Shown in pieces: positions 1-8,665 of a DNA stretch of 64,000 bases. The stretch is from the NCBI RefSeq assembly GCF_016714275.1, contig NZ_JADJNP010000002.1, forward strand, positions 910,122 to 974,121, read 5' to 3'. This DNA is from Tessaracoccus sp. (GTDB lineage: Bacteria > Actinomycetota > Actinomycetes > Propionibacteriales > Propionibacteriaceae). How positions within the stretch are numbered: the first letter of the stretch is position 1; the number at the start of each line of letters is the position of its first letter. The position numbers and the translations under genes are program-made. The notes under the pieces are model-generated. The model was not told where the DNA came from. It worked only from the letters and a program-made list of their open reading frames with translations, and did no database searches.

Positions 1-305
1 GCGGAGCTGAGCTGGGTGTTGACCTTCATGCCCTCGGCGACCGGCATGGTGCAGGAGGCCTGCGGCTTCGGGAAGCCGCGGCCGTTGCCGGCATCGGGGA
101 TCTCGACCATGCACTGGCGGCACGCGCCGACGGGGTCGAGCAGCGGGTGGTCGCAGAATCGCGGGATGGCGGTGCCGATCATCTCGGCGGCGCGGATGAT
201 CAGCGTGCCCTTCGGGACGCTGACCTGAGTGCCGTCGATGGTCAGGGTGACGAGGTCCGGCTTCGGCGTCACCTCCGCCGAGGTCGTCTTCGCGTCGACG
301 CTCAT
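1..305 (-). CDS. nuoG: NADH-quinone oxidoreductase subunit G, N-terminal part (cut by window edge)
   Basis: Subunit G carries the chain of iron-sulfur clusters in the peripheral arm of respiratory complex I, passing electrons from NuoEF towards the quinone site. Only about 101 N-terminal residues are inside the window. They show the plant-type ferredoxin [2Fe-2S] binding pattern of this subunit, with cysteines in FCDHPLLDPVGACRQCMVEI and a further one in QASCTMP. The ATG (303-305) overlaps the nuoF stop codon in an ATGA arrangement, so the gene is translationally coupled to nuoF. The rest of the gene, and presumably nuoH to nuoN, lie to the left of the window. Confidence 0.93.
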   Translation of the reverse strand, partial: MSVDAKTTSAEVTPKPDLVTLTIDGTQVSVPKGTLIIRAAEMIGTAIPRFCDHPLLDPVGACRQCMVEIPDAGNGRGFPKPQASCTMPVAEGMKVNTQLSS

Positions 306-1615
306 CACAGGTCTCCTTCCACGTTGAACAGGGCGCTCTTCTCGTAGGGGAACAGCTCCCAGGCGGGCGTGTGGTAGCCCTGCTCGAACTCCGCGCGGAA
401 GTGACGGACCGCGGAGGTCACGCACGCCACCGCACCGTCGGCCAGCGCGCAGAACGACTTGCCGCCGATGTTGTCGCACACGTCGAGCATCTTGTCGACG
501 TCGCCCTCCTCGGCGGTTCCCGCCTCGAACCTCATCAACATCTGCGCGAGCCACCACGAACCCTCGCGGCAGGGCGTGCACTTGCCGCAGGACTCGTGCT
601 TGTAGAACTCGACGAACCGCAGCGTCGTGCGCACGATCGAGGTGGTGTCGTCGAACACCTGCAGGGCCTTCGTGCCCAGCATGGTGCCCGCGCCTGCCAT
701 GCCCTCGTAGTCGAGGGGGATGTCGAGGCCCTCGGCCGTCAGGATCGGGGTCGACGAGCCGCCCGGCGTGAAGAACTTCAGCTCGTGGCCCTCGCGCATG
801 CCGCCGCCCAGCTCGATCAGCTGACGCAGCGTGATGCCCATGGGCGCCTCGAACTGGCCGGGGCTCTTGACGTGCCCGGACAGCGAGTAGATCGTGAAGC
901 CCTTCGACCGCTCGGTGCCCATCGACGAGAACCAGGCCGCGCCGTTGGCGACGATCGCAGGCACGGACGCGATGGACTCGACGTTGTTGATCACCGTCGG
1001 CGACGCGTAGAGGCCCGCGACGGCGGGGAACGGCGGCCGCAGCCGCGGCTGGCCACGACGGCCCTCTAGCGAGTCGAGCAGCGCCGTCTCCTCGCCGCAG
1101 ATGTAGGCGCCCGCACCGGCGTGGACGATGATGTCCAGGTCGTAGCCGGTGCCGAGGATGTTGCGGCCGAGGTAGCCGGCGGCGTAGGCCTCGCGCACCG
1201 CCTGCTGCAGGCGGCGGATCACGTGGAGGACCTCGCCGCGACAGTAGATGAAGGCGTGCTTCGCGCGGATGGCGTACGACGCGATGATGATTCCCTCGAC
1301 CAGCGTGTGCGGCGTGGCCATCATCAGCGGGATGTCCTTGCAGGTGCCCGGCTCCGACTCGTCGGCGTTGACGACGAGGTACTTCGGGTTCGGGTTGTCC
1401 TGCGGGACGAAGGACCACTTCATGCCGGTCGGGAAGCCCGCGCCGCCACGGCCGCGAAGGTTGGCATCCTTGACCAGCGTGATCAGCTCGTCGGGGTGCA
1501 TGTCGAGCGCCTTGCGCAGGGCCCGGTAGCCGCCGGTTGCCTCGTAGCGGCTGAGCTTCCAGGACTTGTCCTCGCCCCACTGGGCGCTGAGGACCGGGGT
1601 AAGCAGGTCGGTCAC
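305..1615 (-). CDS. nuoF: NADH-quinone oxidoreductase subunit F (NADH/FMN-binding)
   Basis: This is the 436-residue flavoprotein of complex I that oxidises NADH with FMN and feeds electrons into the iron-sulfur chain. The glycine-rich nucleotide-binding stretch GRGGAGFPTGMKW is near residues 54-66, YICGEETALLDSLEGRRGQP forms the FMN site, and ESCGKCTPCREG near residue 347 supplies three of the four cysteines of the N3 [4Fe-4S] cluster. Length is normal for the family. It starts with GTG; the start overlaps the nuoE stop as GTGA, and its stop overlaps the nuoG start, so the nuo genes are tightly coupled. Confidence 0.97.
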   Translation of the reverse strand: MTDLLTPVLSAQWGEDKSWKLSRYEATGGYRALRKALDMHPDELITLVKDANLRGRGGAGFPTGMKWSFVPQDNPNPKYLVVNADESEPGTCKDIPLMMATPHTLVEGIIIASYAIRAKHAFIYCRGEVLHVIRRLQQAVREAYAAGYLGRNILGTGYDLDIIVHAGAGAYICGEETALLDSLEGRRGQPRLRPPFPAVAGLYASPTVINNVESIASVPAIVANGAAWFSSMGTERSKGFTIYSLSGHVKSPGQFEAPMGITLRQLIELGGGMREGHELKFFTPGGSSTPILTAEGLDIPLDYEGMAGAGTMLGTKALQVFDDTTSIVRTTLRFVEFYKHESCGKCTPCREGSWWLAQMLMRFEAGTAEEGDVDKMLDVCDNIGGKSFCALADGAVACVTSAVRHFRAEFEQGYHTPAWELFPYEKSALFNVEGDL

Positions 1616-2328
1616 TTCTCCTCCTCAGCGTCCGGGGCTGTCCAGTTGTTCTCCGCCGCGATGCGCCGGCCGAGCAGCGAGGCGTCGCCCGCGGACGGGC
1701 CCTCGTCGGCGCGGCCGTCCGGGAAGCCGGCGAGCACGCGCTCGGCGCCCTTCCACGACGTGAGGACGGCGCCGCGTGTGGAGACGACCTCCTCGTCGTT
1801 CAGCAGCCGCTCGATCAGCTCGTCGGTCTTCCTGGGGTCCATGTTGTCGAAGAACTCCCAGTTGACCATCATGACCGGAGCGAAGTCGCAGGCCGCGTTG
1901 CATTCGAGGCGCTCCAGGGAGACCTGGCCGTCCGGCGTCGTCTGGCCCTCGTCTATGCCGAGGCGGTCCTTGGCGCGCTGCAGCAGGATGTCGCCGCCCA
2001 TGACAGCGCACAGCGCGGTGGTGCAGACGCCCAGGTGGTGCTTGCCCGCCGGGCGGCGCTTATACATGGTGTAGAACGTCGCGACGCCGGACACCTGCGC
2101 GGTGCTGATGCCGAGGATCTCGGCGCACACCTCGATGCCCCGCGGGCTGACCCGGCCGTCGACCGACTGCACCAGGTGCAGCATCGGCAGCAGCGCCGAG
2201 CGCGCCTGCGGGTAGCGGTCCGCGAGCTCCCGCAGATCGGCGATCGCGGCGTCGTCGATGTTGGTCGACTGATCCGAGTAGTCGACCGAGCCGGACTCGG
2301 GGAAGTGACTTTCGAAGTGGCCGCTCAT
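1612..2328 (-). CDS. nuoE: NADH-quinone oxidoreductase subunit E (24 kDa [2Fe-2S])
   Basis: This 238-residue thioredoxin-like subunit binds the off-pathway [2Fe-2S] cluster N1a and partners NuoF. The four cluster cysteines are visible as CTTALC and, about 40 residues later, CNAAC. The open frame continues upstream to 2766, but the ATG at 2326-2328 (protein start MSGHFESHF) overlaps the nuoD stop as ATGA, matching the rest of the operon, and the upstream residues are low-complexity shadow sequence. The C-terminus has an extension of about 50 residues past the cluster domain that looks specific to actinobacterial versions. Confidence 0.95.
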   Translation of the reverse strand: MSGHFESHFPESGSVDYSDQSTNIDDAAIADLRELADRYPQARSALLPMLHLVQSVDGRVSPRGIEVCAEILGISTAQVSGVATFYTMYKRRPAGKHHLGVCTTALCAVMGGDILLQRAKDRLGIDEGQTTPDGQVSLERLECNAACDFAPVMMVNWEFFDNMDPRKTDELIERLLNDEEVVSTRGAVLTSWKGAERVLAGFPDGRADEGPSAGDASLLGRRIAAENNWTAPDAEEEK

Positions 2329-3674
2329 CGGTCCACACCTCCAAGAACGGGGTCGAGGCTCGCGACCGCGACGACGACGTCGGACATCATGCCGCCCTCG
2401 CACATGGCGGGGATGGACTGCAGGTGGTTGAAGCCCGGGTCCCGGAAGTGGACCCGGAACGGGCGGGTGCCGCCGTCGGAGACCAGGTGCACGCCCAGCT
2501 CGCCCTTGGGCGACTCGATCGCCTGGTAGACCTGGCCGGCCGGCACCTTGAAGCCCTCGGTGACGATCTTGAAGTGGTGGATCAGCGCCTCCATGGACTC
2601 GCCCATGATGTGCTTGATGTGCTCGTTGGAGTTGCCCTGGCCGTCCGAGCCGACCGACAGCTGCGCGGGCCACGCGATCTTCTTGTCCGCCACCATGACC
2701 GGCTGGCCCTGGGTGCGCTCGAGGCGCTCGTAGCACTGCTCGACGATCTTCAGCGACTCCCAGCACTCCTGCAGGCGGATCCGGAACCGGCCGTAGGCGT
2801 CGTTCGACGCCCAGGTGACCGTGTCGAAGTCGTAGGTCTCGTAGCCGCAGTACGGCTGCATCTTGCGGAGGTCCCAGTCGTAGCCGGTGGCGCGCAGCGG
2901 CGGTCCGGACGTGCCGAGCATCATGCTGGCAGTCAGGTCGAGGACGCCGACGTCGGAGAGACGGCCGATGAAGATCGGGTTCTCGTTGCAGAACAGCGCG
3001 TACTCGGGCAGGTGCTTCTTCAGCCAGTCGATGACGATGCGCAGGTGGCTGAGGCCATCCTCAGGGAGGTCGTTCGCCACGCCACCAGGCCGTACGTACG
3101 CGTGGTTCATGCGCAGGCCGGTCAGGCCCTCAAGGTAGTCGAGGATCATCTCGCGCTCGCGGAAGCCGATCGTCATGACGGTCAGCGCGCCGATCTCCAT
3201 GCCGCCGGTGCCCATGGCCACCAGGTGCGACGCGATGCGGTTCAGCTCCATCACGAGCACGCGGATGATGCTGGCGCGCTCGGGGACATCGTCGGTGATG
3301 CCGAGCAGCTTTTCGACGGCCAGGCAGTAGGCGACCTCATTGAACAGGGGGGCGACGTAGTCCATGCGCGTGCAATACGTCACGCCCTGGGTCCACGTCT
3401 TGTACTCCATGTTCTTCTCGATGCCGGTGTGGAGGAACCCGATGCCGGGGCGGATGGAGACGACGGTCTCGCCGTCCATCTCGAGGATGAGGCGGAGCAC
3501 GCCGTGGGTCGACGGGTGCTGCGGGCCCATGTTGACGACGACGGTCTCGTCGCCGCGCTCGGCCTGCTCGCTCGCGATGTCGGCCCAGTCGCCGCCCTGC
3601 GCCAGGTAGACGCGGTCGACCTTCTCGTCGCCGGTCCCCGCGAAGATGTCCTCGGTAGCTGCGTGCGTGCTCAT
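2325..3674 (-). CDS. nuoD: NADH-quinone oxidoreductase subunit D (49 kDa)
   Basis: This 449-residue subunit is related to the large subunit of NiFe hydrogenases and forms the quinone-binding cavity of complex I together with NuoB. The family motif MGPQHPSTHGVLRLILEMDG lies near residue 49, followed by HTGIEKNMEYKTW. The C-terminal FRDPGFNHLQSIPAMCEGGM and DPVLGGVDR are typical of the family. The stop overlaps the nuoE start, and the start ATG (3672-3674) overlaps the TAA stop of nuoC by one base. Confidence 0.97.
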   Translation of the reverse strand: MSTHAATEDIFAGTGDEKVDRVYLAQGGDWADIASEQAERGDETVVVNMGPQHPSTHGVLRLILEMDGETVVSIRPGIGFLHTGIEKNMEYKTWTQGVTYCTRMDYVAPLFNEVAYCLAVEKLLGITDDVPERASIIRVLVMELNRIASHLVAMGTGGMEIGALTVMTIGFREREMILDYLEGLTGLRMNHAYVRPGGVANDLPEDGLSHLRIVIDWLKKHLPEYALFCNENPIFIGRLSDVGVLDLTASMMLGTSGPPLRATGYDWDLRKMQPYCGYETYDFDTVTWASNDAYGRFRIRLQECWESLKIVEQCYERLERTQGQPVMVADKKIAWPAQLSVGSDGQGNSNEHIKHIMGESMEALIHHFKIVTEGFKVPAGQVYQAIESPKGELGVHLVSDGGTRPFRVHFRDPGFNHLQSIPAMCEGGMMSDVVVAVASLDPVLGGVDR

Positions 3675-4369
3675 TAGGAGTAGTTCCTCCTCTGATCGGG
3701 AGCGGGCACCTTCGCGCCCTTGTACTCGACGTCGACGCCGCCGAGCGGGTAGTCCTTGCGCTGTGGGTGTCCGCGCCAGTCGTCCGGCATCAGGATGCGG
3801 GTCAGCGACGGGTGGCCGTCGAAGAGGATCCCGAACATGTCCCAGGTCTCGCGCTCGTGCCAGTCCGCCATCGGGTACACGGCAACGATTGAGGGGATGT
3901 GCGGGTCATCGTCGGGGCAGCTCACCTCGAGGCGCACCCTTCGGTTGTGGGTGTAGCTCAGCAGGTGGTAGACCGAATGCAGCTCGTGGCCGGTGTCTCC
4001 CGGGTAGTTCACGCCGGAGACCGACACGCAGATCTCGAAGCGAAGGAACGGGTCGTCGCGGAACGCCTGCACCGTCTTCAAGAGGTGCTCGCGCGGCACG
4101 TAGATGGTCAGCTCTCCGCGGTCGAAGAGGACCAGCTGGCCCTCAAGCTCCGGGACGACCTGCAGCGCGCGGCTGTGAATGGCGTCGAACGGATCGCCGA
4201 ACGGCCCGACGGTCTGGCCGGGCATCGCGTACTCGCGGACGAGGCCGCCGTAACCGGAGGTGTCGCCGGGGCCGCCGGCCGCCCACATGCCCTGCTTGGT
4301 GCGGATCACCGGGCGCTCGACGGAGGCGCCGTCGGCGACCGGGAGGTTGTCGGGGGTCTGCTCGCTCAT
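3674..4369 (-). CDS. nuoC: NADH-quinone oxidoreductase subunit C (30 kDa)
   Basis: This 231-residue structural subunit of the peripheral arm of complex I contacts NuoD and NuoB. The family signature ERETWDMFGILFDGHPSLTR and DDWRGHPQRKDYPLGG is near the C-terminus. The reading frame stays open to 4858, but the ATG at 4367-4369 (start MSEQTPDNLP) overlaps the nuoB stop as ATGA and gives the usual family length. An N-terminal stretch of about 50 residues before the conserved core is typical of actinobacterial NuoC. Confidence 0.95.
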   Translation of the reverse strand: MSEQTPDNLPVADGASVERPVIRTKQGMWAAGGPGDTSGYGGLVREYAMPGQTVGPFGDPFDAIHSRALQVVPELEGQLVLFDRGELTIYVPREHLLKTVQAFRDDPFLRFEICVSVSGVNYPGDTGHELHSVYHLLSYTHNRRVRLEVSCPDDDPHIPSIVAVYPMADWHERETWDMFGILFDGHPSLTRILMPDDWRGHPQRKDYPLGGVDVEYKGAKVPAPDQRRNYS

Positions 4370-4920
4370 CGCATGAGGCCCTTCATCTCGATCTTGGCAG
4401 GCGCGGCCAGTGCCAGCTGCTCTGCCTCTTCGATCGCCGCGGCCTCGTTCGGGCCGATCGGGCGGTGCTGAACACGCTCGCGGAGCTTGAACATGGCGTC
4501 GATCAGCATGTCGGGGCGCGGCGGGCAGCCCGGCAGGTACATGTCGACGGGAAGGAAGTGGTCGCAGCCCTGGACGACGGCGTAGTTGTTGAACATGCCG
4601 CCCGAGGAGGCGCAGGCACCCATCGCGATGACCCACTTCGGGTTCGGCATCTGGTCGTAGACCTGGCGAACGACCGGCGCCATCTTCTGCGAGACGCGGC
4701 CGGAGACGATCATGAGGTCGGCCTGGCGCGGCGAGGCGCGGAACACCTCCTGGCCCCAGCGGCCGGCGTCGAACCGCGGCGTGCCGTAGGCCATCATCTC
4801 GATCGCGCAGCAGGCGAGACCCATGGTGGCGGGCCAGAACGACGCCTTGCGCACCCAACCGAAGATCCCCTCGACGGTGGTCAAGAGGATGCCGCTGGGG
4901 AGCTTGTCTTCGATACCCAT
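4366..4920 (-). CDS. nuoB: NADH-quinone oxidoreductase subunit B (N2 cluster)
   Basis: This 184-residue subunit holds cluster N2, the last iron-sulfur centre before quinone. The tandem cysteines in GLACCAIEMM, the cysteine in MGACASSGG and the one in LPGCPPRPD are the expected ligands. The start is the ATG at 4918-4920 (MGIEDKLPSG), which has GGAAGT about 8 nt upstream; the longer frame to 4935 would need an ATT start. It follows nuoA after a 15-nt gap, the largest gap inside this operon. Confidence 0.96.
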   Translation of the reverse strand: MGIEDKLPSGILLTTVEGIFGWVRKASFWPATMGLACCAIEMMAYGTPRFDAGRWGQEVFRASPRQADLMIVSGRVSQKMAPVVRQVYDQMPNPKWVIAMGACASSGGMFNNYAVVQGCDHFLPVDMYLPGCPPRPDMLIDAMFKLRERVQHRPIGPNEAAAIEEAEQLALAAPAKIEMKGLMR

Positions 4921-4935
4921 ATCAGTGACTTCCAA

Positions 4936-5295
4936 TCATTCCCAGTCGAGGCCCTTGCGGCGCAGGACGTAGAAGTAGGGGACAAAGAAGAGGACGATGA
5001 AGATGACCATCGCGATCTTCGTGAACCATTCGAGCTGGTTGAAGGCGACCGCCCAGGGCAGGAGGAAAACGACCTCGATGTCGAAGACGATGAACATCAT
5101 TGCGGTGATGTAGTACTTGACCGGGAACCGACCGCCGCCGACGGGCTGCGGGGTGGGCTGGATGCCGCACTCGTAGCTGTCGTACTTCGCGCGGTTGTAG
5201 CGGCCGGGACCGACGACCGCGCTGAGCCCCATGGAGACCAGGACGAACAGCGAGGCAAGAAGCACCATGCCCAGGATCGGGATGTAAGGATTCAT
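4936..5295 (-). CDS. nuoA: NADH-quinone oxidoreductase subunit A (membrane)
   Basis: This 119-residue membrane subunit lies at the junction between the arms of complex I. It has three predicted membrane helices (about residues 8-28, 62-84 and 90-110) and the conserved YDSYECGIQPTP loop between the first two, which lines the quinone entry region. GGAAGGAA lies about 10 nt before the ATG. It is the first nuo gene and follows the menJ-like gene by 20 nt, so the two are probably co-transcribed. Confidence 0.96.
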   Translation of the reverse strand: MNPYIPILGMVLLASLFVLVSMGLSAVVGPGRYNRAKYDSYECGIQPTPQPVGGGRFPVKYYITAMMFIVFDIEVVFLLPWAVAFNQLEWFTKIAMVIFIVLFFVPYFYVLRRKGLDWE

Positions 5296-5315
5296 CGTTT
5301 ACTCATTCCTTCCGG

Positions 5316-6602
5316 TCAGGCCGACGGGGCGACCTTGCAGAGCGCGTTGATGATGCGGTCCATGGCGTCACCGTCGTGCTTGTCGGTGAGGTTGGCTAGC
5401 AACTTAAGCACGAATCGCATGAGCGTCTTGCGCGGCAGGCCATATTGGGTACAAAGATGCATGATCCGCGGGTCGCCGATCAGCTTCACGAAGATCGTGC
5501 CGAGGCGGTAGTAGCCGCCCAGTTCCGCCTTCAGCCGCTCGGGGTAGGCGCGCATCGCCTTCTCCGCCGAAGTGGTGCCGAAGCCGCGCGACCGCGCCTC
5601 CGCGATGGCCTCCGCGGCCATCTCCGCTGACTCTATCGCGTAAGGGATGCCCTCGCCGTTGAACGGGTTGACCATGCCGCCGGCGTCGCCGACCAGCACC
5701 AGCCCGCGGCCGTAGTGCGGCTGCCGGTTGAAGGCCATGGGAAGCGCGGCGCCCTGCACCTTGCCCACCATGTTCTGATCGCGGAAGCCCCACTCCTCCG
5801 GCGTGTTGTCGACCCAGCGCTTCAGGAGCGCGCGGTAGTCCGTCTGGCCGAAGCTCTTGGAGGTGTTGAGGACGCCGAGGCCGACGTTGCTCGTGCCGTC
5901 GCCCATGCCGAAGACCCAGCCGTAGCCGGGCATCAGCGTCGACTCGTGTGGCTTGCCGTCCCAGAGTTCCAGCCAGCTCTCGAGGTAGTCGTCGTTCGTG
6001 CGCGGGCTCGTGTAGTAGGTGCGCACCGCCACGCCCATGGGCCGGTCGTCGCGCTTGTTCAGACCCAGGGAGATCGAGAGGCGCGAGGAGTTGCCGTCGG
6101 CGGCGACGACGATCGGCGCGGTGAAGCTGCGGCCGTCTTTCGTGGTGACGCCGGTGATGCGGCCCGTGCGGTCGTCGAGGATGCCGCCATCGACGTTCGC
6201 CCCCTCGACGAGGTTCGCGCCGCTGCGGACGGCCTCCTGGGCGAGGATGTTGTCGAAATCGGCGCGCGGGCGCTGCAGGCCGTGCGGCGGGAAGTCGGTC
6301 AGGTCCGGCCAGGGCAGCTCGAATGGCTCGGTGCGGCCGCCATAGACGCGCAGGCCGTAGTTGTGGATCCAGCCCGCTTCCTTCGACGTATCGATGCCGA
6401 GGCGGGTGAGGGCGCGCGTCGCGCGCGGGGTGAGGCCGTCGCCGCACACCTTCTCCCGCGGGAAGTGAGACTTCTCCAGCAGCGTGACGTTCAAACCGTG
6501 CCTGGCGAGGTACGCAGCGGCGGTCGATCCGCCGGGACCGGCCCCGACGACGACGACGTCGGACTCGGCAGCACCCTCGCCCTTGGGCTTGGCGAACGAC
6601 AT
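5316..6602 (-). CDS. menJ: Geranylgeranyl reductase family FAD protein, probably menaquinone reductase MenJ
   Basis: This 428-residue FAD-dependent oxidoreductase has the N-terminal Rossmann motif VVVGAGPGGSTAAAYLARHG, the KVCGDGLTPRA stretch after the first helix pair, and GLVLVGDAGGMVNPFNGEGI near residue 280, all hallmarks of the geranylgeranyl reductase group. In actinobacteria, members beside nuo or men genes saturate one isoprene unit of the menaquinone tail (MenJ). The location directly upstream of nuoA and next to menF fits that role, though archaeal-type lipid reductases belong to the same family. The start at 6602 (MSFAKPKGEG) has AGGAGA upstream; the longer frame to 6635 is less likely. 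Confidence 0.85.
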   Translation of the reverse strand: MSFAKPKGEGAAESDVVVVGAGPGGSTAAAYLARHGLNVTLLEKSHFPREKVCGDGLTPRATRALTRLGIDTSKEAGWIHNYGLRVYGGRTEPFELPWPDLTDFPPHGLQRPRADFDNILAQEAVRSGANLVEGANVDGGILDDRTGRITGVTTKDGRSFTAPIVVAADGNSSRLSISLGLNKRDDRPMGVAVRTYYTSPRTNDDYLESWLELWDGKPHESTLMPGYGWVFGMGDGTSNVGLGVLNTSKSFGQTDYRALLKRWVDNTPEEWGFRDQNMVGKVQGAALPMAFNRQPHYGRGLVLVGDAGGMVNPFNGEGIPYAIESAEMAAEAIAEARSRGFGTTSAEKAMRAYPERLKAELGGYYRLGTIFVKLIGDPRIMHLCTQYGLPRKTLMRFVLKLLANLTDKHDGDAMDRIINALCKVAPSA

Positions 6603-6837
6603 TCGGTCTCCTGTTATTCCATATGCGCGGGGCAATTCTCCGGGTCAGTCTAGGGGTGCGCCGACAGTTCGGCCAACCCAACCCACGCTTCCGCTACTGG
6701 CAAGCGACAAGGGCTTTTGGCCTTAATTTCGTCACTACTACATTGCGTAAAAATCGGGGTCGGGGTCAGTTCGCGGGAGCCCGAAACGGAGACTGGCGGC
6801 TGAGTGGCCGCGAGTAGCCCATCCCGCGCGCCATGGC
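6603..6837. promoter_or_regulatory. Divergent promoter region between menJ-nuo and menF
   Basis: This 235-bp gap separates the leftward menJ-nuo operon from rightward menF. It contains the most AT-rich patch in the neighbourhood (about 6712-6760), as expected for promoters. I cannot assign -35 and -10 boxes for the leftward operon with confidence. Confidence 0.4.
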
Positions 6838-6843
6838 TATGCT
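6838..6843 (+). promoter_or_regulatory. Putative -10 box of leaderless menF transcript
   Basis: TATGCT lies 7 nt before the GTG at 6851. This is the same spacing seen at several other genes in the window, suggesting transcription starts at or next to the start codon. It favours GTG 6851 over the ATG at 6833 as the true menF start. Confidence 0.45.
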
Positions 6844-6850
6844 CGCGAGA

Positions 6851-8107
6851 GTGATCCTCGACTTCGGCTCCGCGCGTCTGCGTGCCACCACCGTCGCGAT
6901 CGACGACCCGGGGCCGTTGGAGCGCTTCCTTCCGGAGAGCGGACCTGGCGGGGCCTTCATCCGCCGCGGCGAGGGATTCGTGACGATCGGCGAGGTTGCC
7001 CGCTTCGACACCGACCGCCTGGCCGCCGCCGACGTCTGGTGGGACCAGATCTCCAGCCAGATCGACCACGACTCCGAGATGCCGGGCGAGTTCGGCACCG
7101 GCCCACTCGCCGTCGGCTCCTTCACGTTCGACCCCGATCGCTCCGAGGAACGCTCCGTCCTGACGGTGCCCGAGGTCATCCTCGGACGCAGGGGCGACAT
7201 CTCCTGGATGACGAAGCTGGGCAACGGCCCGTTCGCGGCCACCGTTCCACCCGTCGGCGAACCGACGCGCGCGCCGTCGGGTGTCGCCTCCCTGGGCGGC
7301 GCCATGGGCGAGGGCGTGTGGCAGCGCATCGTCGGCGAGGTCGTGTCCCTCATCAGGCGGGGCGAGGTGAGCAAGGTCGTGATGGCGCGCGACCTCAGGG
7401 TCCGAGCCGACGCACCGCTGGACCTGCGCTATCTGCTGTCGCGGCTGATCGATCGCTACCCCATGACATGGACATACCTGGTCGACGGGATGGTCGGCGC
7501 GACGCCCGAGCTGCTGCTACGCCGTCAGGGCGGCCTGGTCACCTCACGCGTGTTGGCAGGCACCATCTGGCACGACCCCGAGGGCAGCGACCCCCTGCTG
7601 CTCGCGGCCGAACTGGCGCAGTCGCACAAGGACAGCGCGGAGCACGAGTTCGCCGTCGAGTCCGTGGCCCACGCGCTGGCACCGTACTGCGCCGCGATGA
7701 ACGTGCCCGAGGCGCCGTCGGTGCTGAAGCTGCCCAACGTCATGCATCTGGCCACCGACATCACGGGCGTGGCGCTGCCGGGGGCGAGCTCAGTCGCGCT
7801 GGCCGCGGCCCTTCACCCGAGCGCCGCCGTGTGCGGGACGCCGACACACCTGGCGATGGACATCATCAGCGAGCTGGAGTCGATGGACCGCGGCCGCTAC
7901 GCCGGCCCTGTCGGCTGGGTCGACATGGGCGGCGACGGCGAGTGGGCCATCGCGCTTCGCGGCGGCTGCGTCCGTCCCGACACGCCGAACGAGATCCAGC
8001 TGTTCGCCGGCGCCGGTGTCGTCGCCGACTCCGACCCCGCGGTCGAGCTCGAGGAGACAGCGGCGAAGTTCATTCCGATGCTCCAGGCCCTCGGCCTCGA
8101 GCCCTGA
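6851..8107 (+). CDS. menF: Isochorismate synthase
   Basis: This enzyme of about 418 residues converts chorismate to isochorismate, the first committed step of menaquinone synthesis. The chorismate-binding fold is recognisable from TSRVLAGTIWHDPEG, HPSAAVCGTPTHLAMDIISE, RGRYAGPVGWVDMGGDGEW and FAGAGVVADSDPAVELEET. The frame is open from the ATG at 6833, but the GTG at 6851 is preceded by a well-placed TANNNT box with no Shine-Dalgarno sequence, so I take it as the start. The stop codon TGA is also the first bases of the repeat array that follows. It could be an EntC- or DhbC-type enzyme for siderophores, but the menJ-nuo context favours menaquinone. Confidence 0.9.
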   Translation: MILDFGSARLRATTVAIDDPGPLERFLPESGPGGAFIRRGEGFVTIGEVARFDTDRLAAADVWWDQISSQIDHDSEMPGEFGTGPLAVGSFTFDPDRSEERSVLTVPEVILGRRGDISWMTKLGNGPFAATVPPVGEPTRAPSGVASLGGAMGEGVWQRIVGEVVSLIRRGEVSKVVMARDLRVRADAPLDLRYLLSRLIDRYPMTWTYLVDGMVGATPELLLRRQGGLVTSRVLAGTIWHDPEGSDPLLLAAELAQSHKDSAEHEFAVESVAHALAPYCAAMNVPEAPSVLKLPNVMHLATDITGVALPGASSVALAAALHPSAAVCGTPTHLAMDIISELESMDRGRYAGPVGWVDMGGDGEWAIALRGGCVRPDTPNEIQLFAGAGVVADSDPAVELEETAAKFIPMLQALGLEP

Positions 8108-8445
8108 CGCCTGCCCTCCCCCGTCACGCCTGCCCCACTCCGTGACACCTGCCCTCGCCACCGTGACGCCTGCTCTGTGTCATGCCGCCTGCCGTCCGCA
8201 CCGTGACGCCTGCCCCCGGAGCAAGACGCCTGGGTTACACCGTGGTACCTGCCCTTGAAGGCCCGAAAGGGCAGGCGTCACGACGTAACGCTGGCGACAT
8301 GGTGGGAGCGCTGGCGCCACGAGTCGGAACCCAGGCGCCACCGCTCGGGGCTGGCGCCACGAGTCGGACGGCAGGCGCCACCGCCCAAGGCTGGCGTCAC
8401 CGTCGGATGGCAGGCGCCACGGTCCAACACAGGCGTCACAGGCGG
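8103..8445. repeat. Mirror-image array of about 19-bp repeats (family 1, copy A)
   Basis: Eight degenerate units of consensus cCGTGACGCCTGCCnnnn run left to right from the menF stop codon. They are followed by nine units in the opposite orientation (GGCAGGCGTCACnnn). The two halves meet in a hairpin with a 9-bp perfect stem, CCTGCCCTT (8248-8256) and AAGGGCAGG (8267-8275). The whole block is a long imperfect inverted repeat between convergent genes. A second copy with the same architecture is at 42661-42990. No coding potential is apparent. Confidence 0.85.
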
Positions 8446-8570
8446 ATAGCCCGCCCGGCGCCGCGGCTCCGCTGACGGGTGGGGCGGAGCGATTTACCAA
8501 GGTTGTATCGGTCAGCCGGAACGGTCTCTCAGGTTCTATCCGTCACATCCAGGCGTCCCAGCCAGTCAGC

Positions 8571-8608
8571 CAGGTTACGGATGTCAGCATGCTGACATCC
8601 GTAACCTG
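8571..8608. repeat. 38-bp perfect palindrome
   Basis: The half CAGGTTACGGATGTCAGCA is followed directly by its exact reverse complement. Related half-sites AGGTTGTATCGGTCAG (8500-8515) and AGGTTCTATCCGTCAC (8531-8546) precede it. It lies 58 bp beyond the 3' end of the cell-wall protein gene. Without a T-tract it is not a classic terminator, so it may be a protein-binding site or a hairpin. Confidence 0.8.
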
Positions 8609-8665
8609 CGCAATCCCGAGCAGTCGAGCAACTGAACGGAATTAACCTCGCAGACGGCCGACGAC

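Noticed and set aside
2424..3677. Large open frames antisense to nuoD, the exporter genes (12856-15345), and the men genes (34823-38101)
   Set aside because: Typical of very high-GC DNA. The opposite strand encodes clearly recognisable proteins, and the antisense products are low-complexity Arg/Ala-rich sequence.
8571..8608. The palindrome as an ordinary rho-independent terminator
   Set aside because: There is no T-run on either strand and the symmetry is perfect with no loop, which fits a DNA-binding site or recombination site better.
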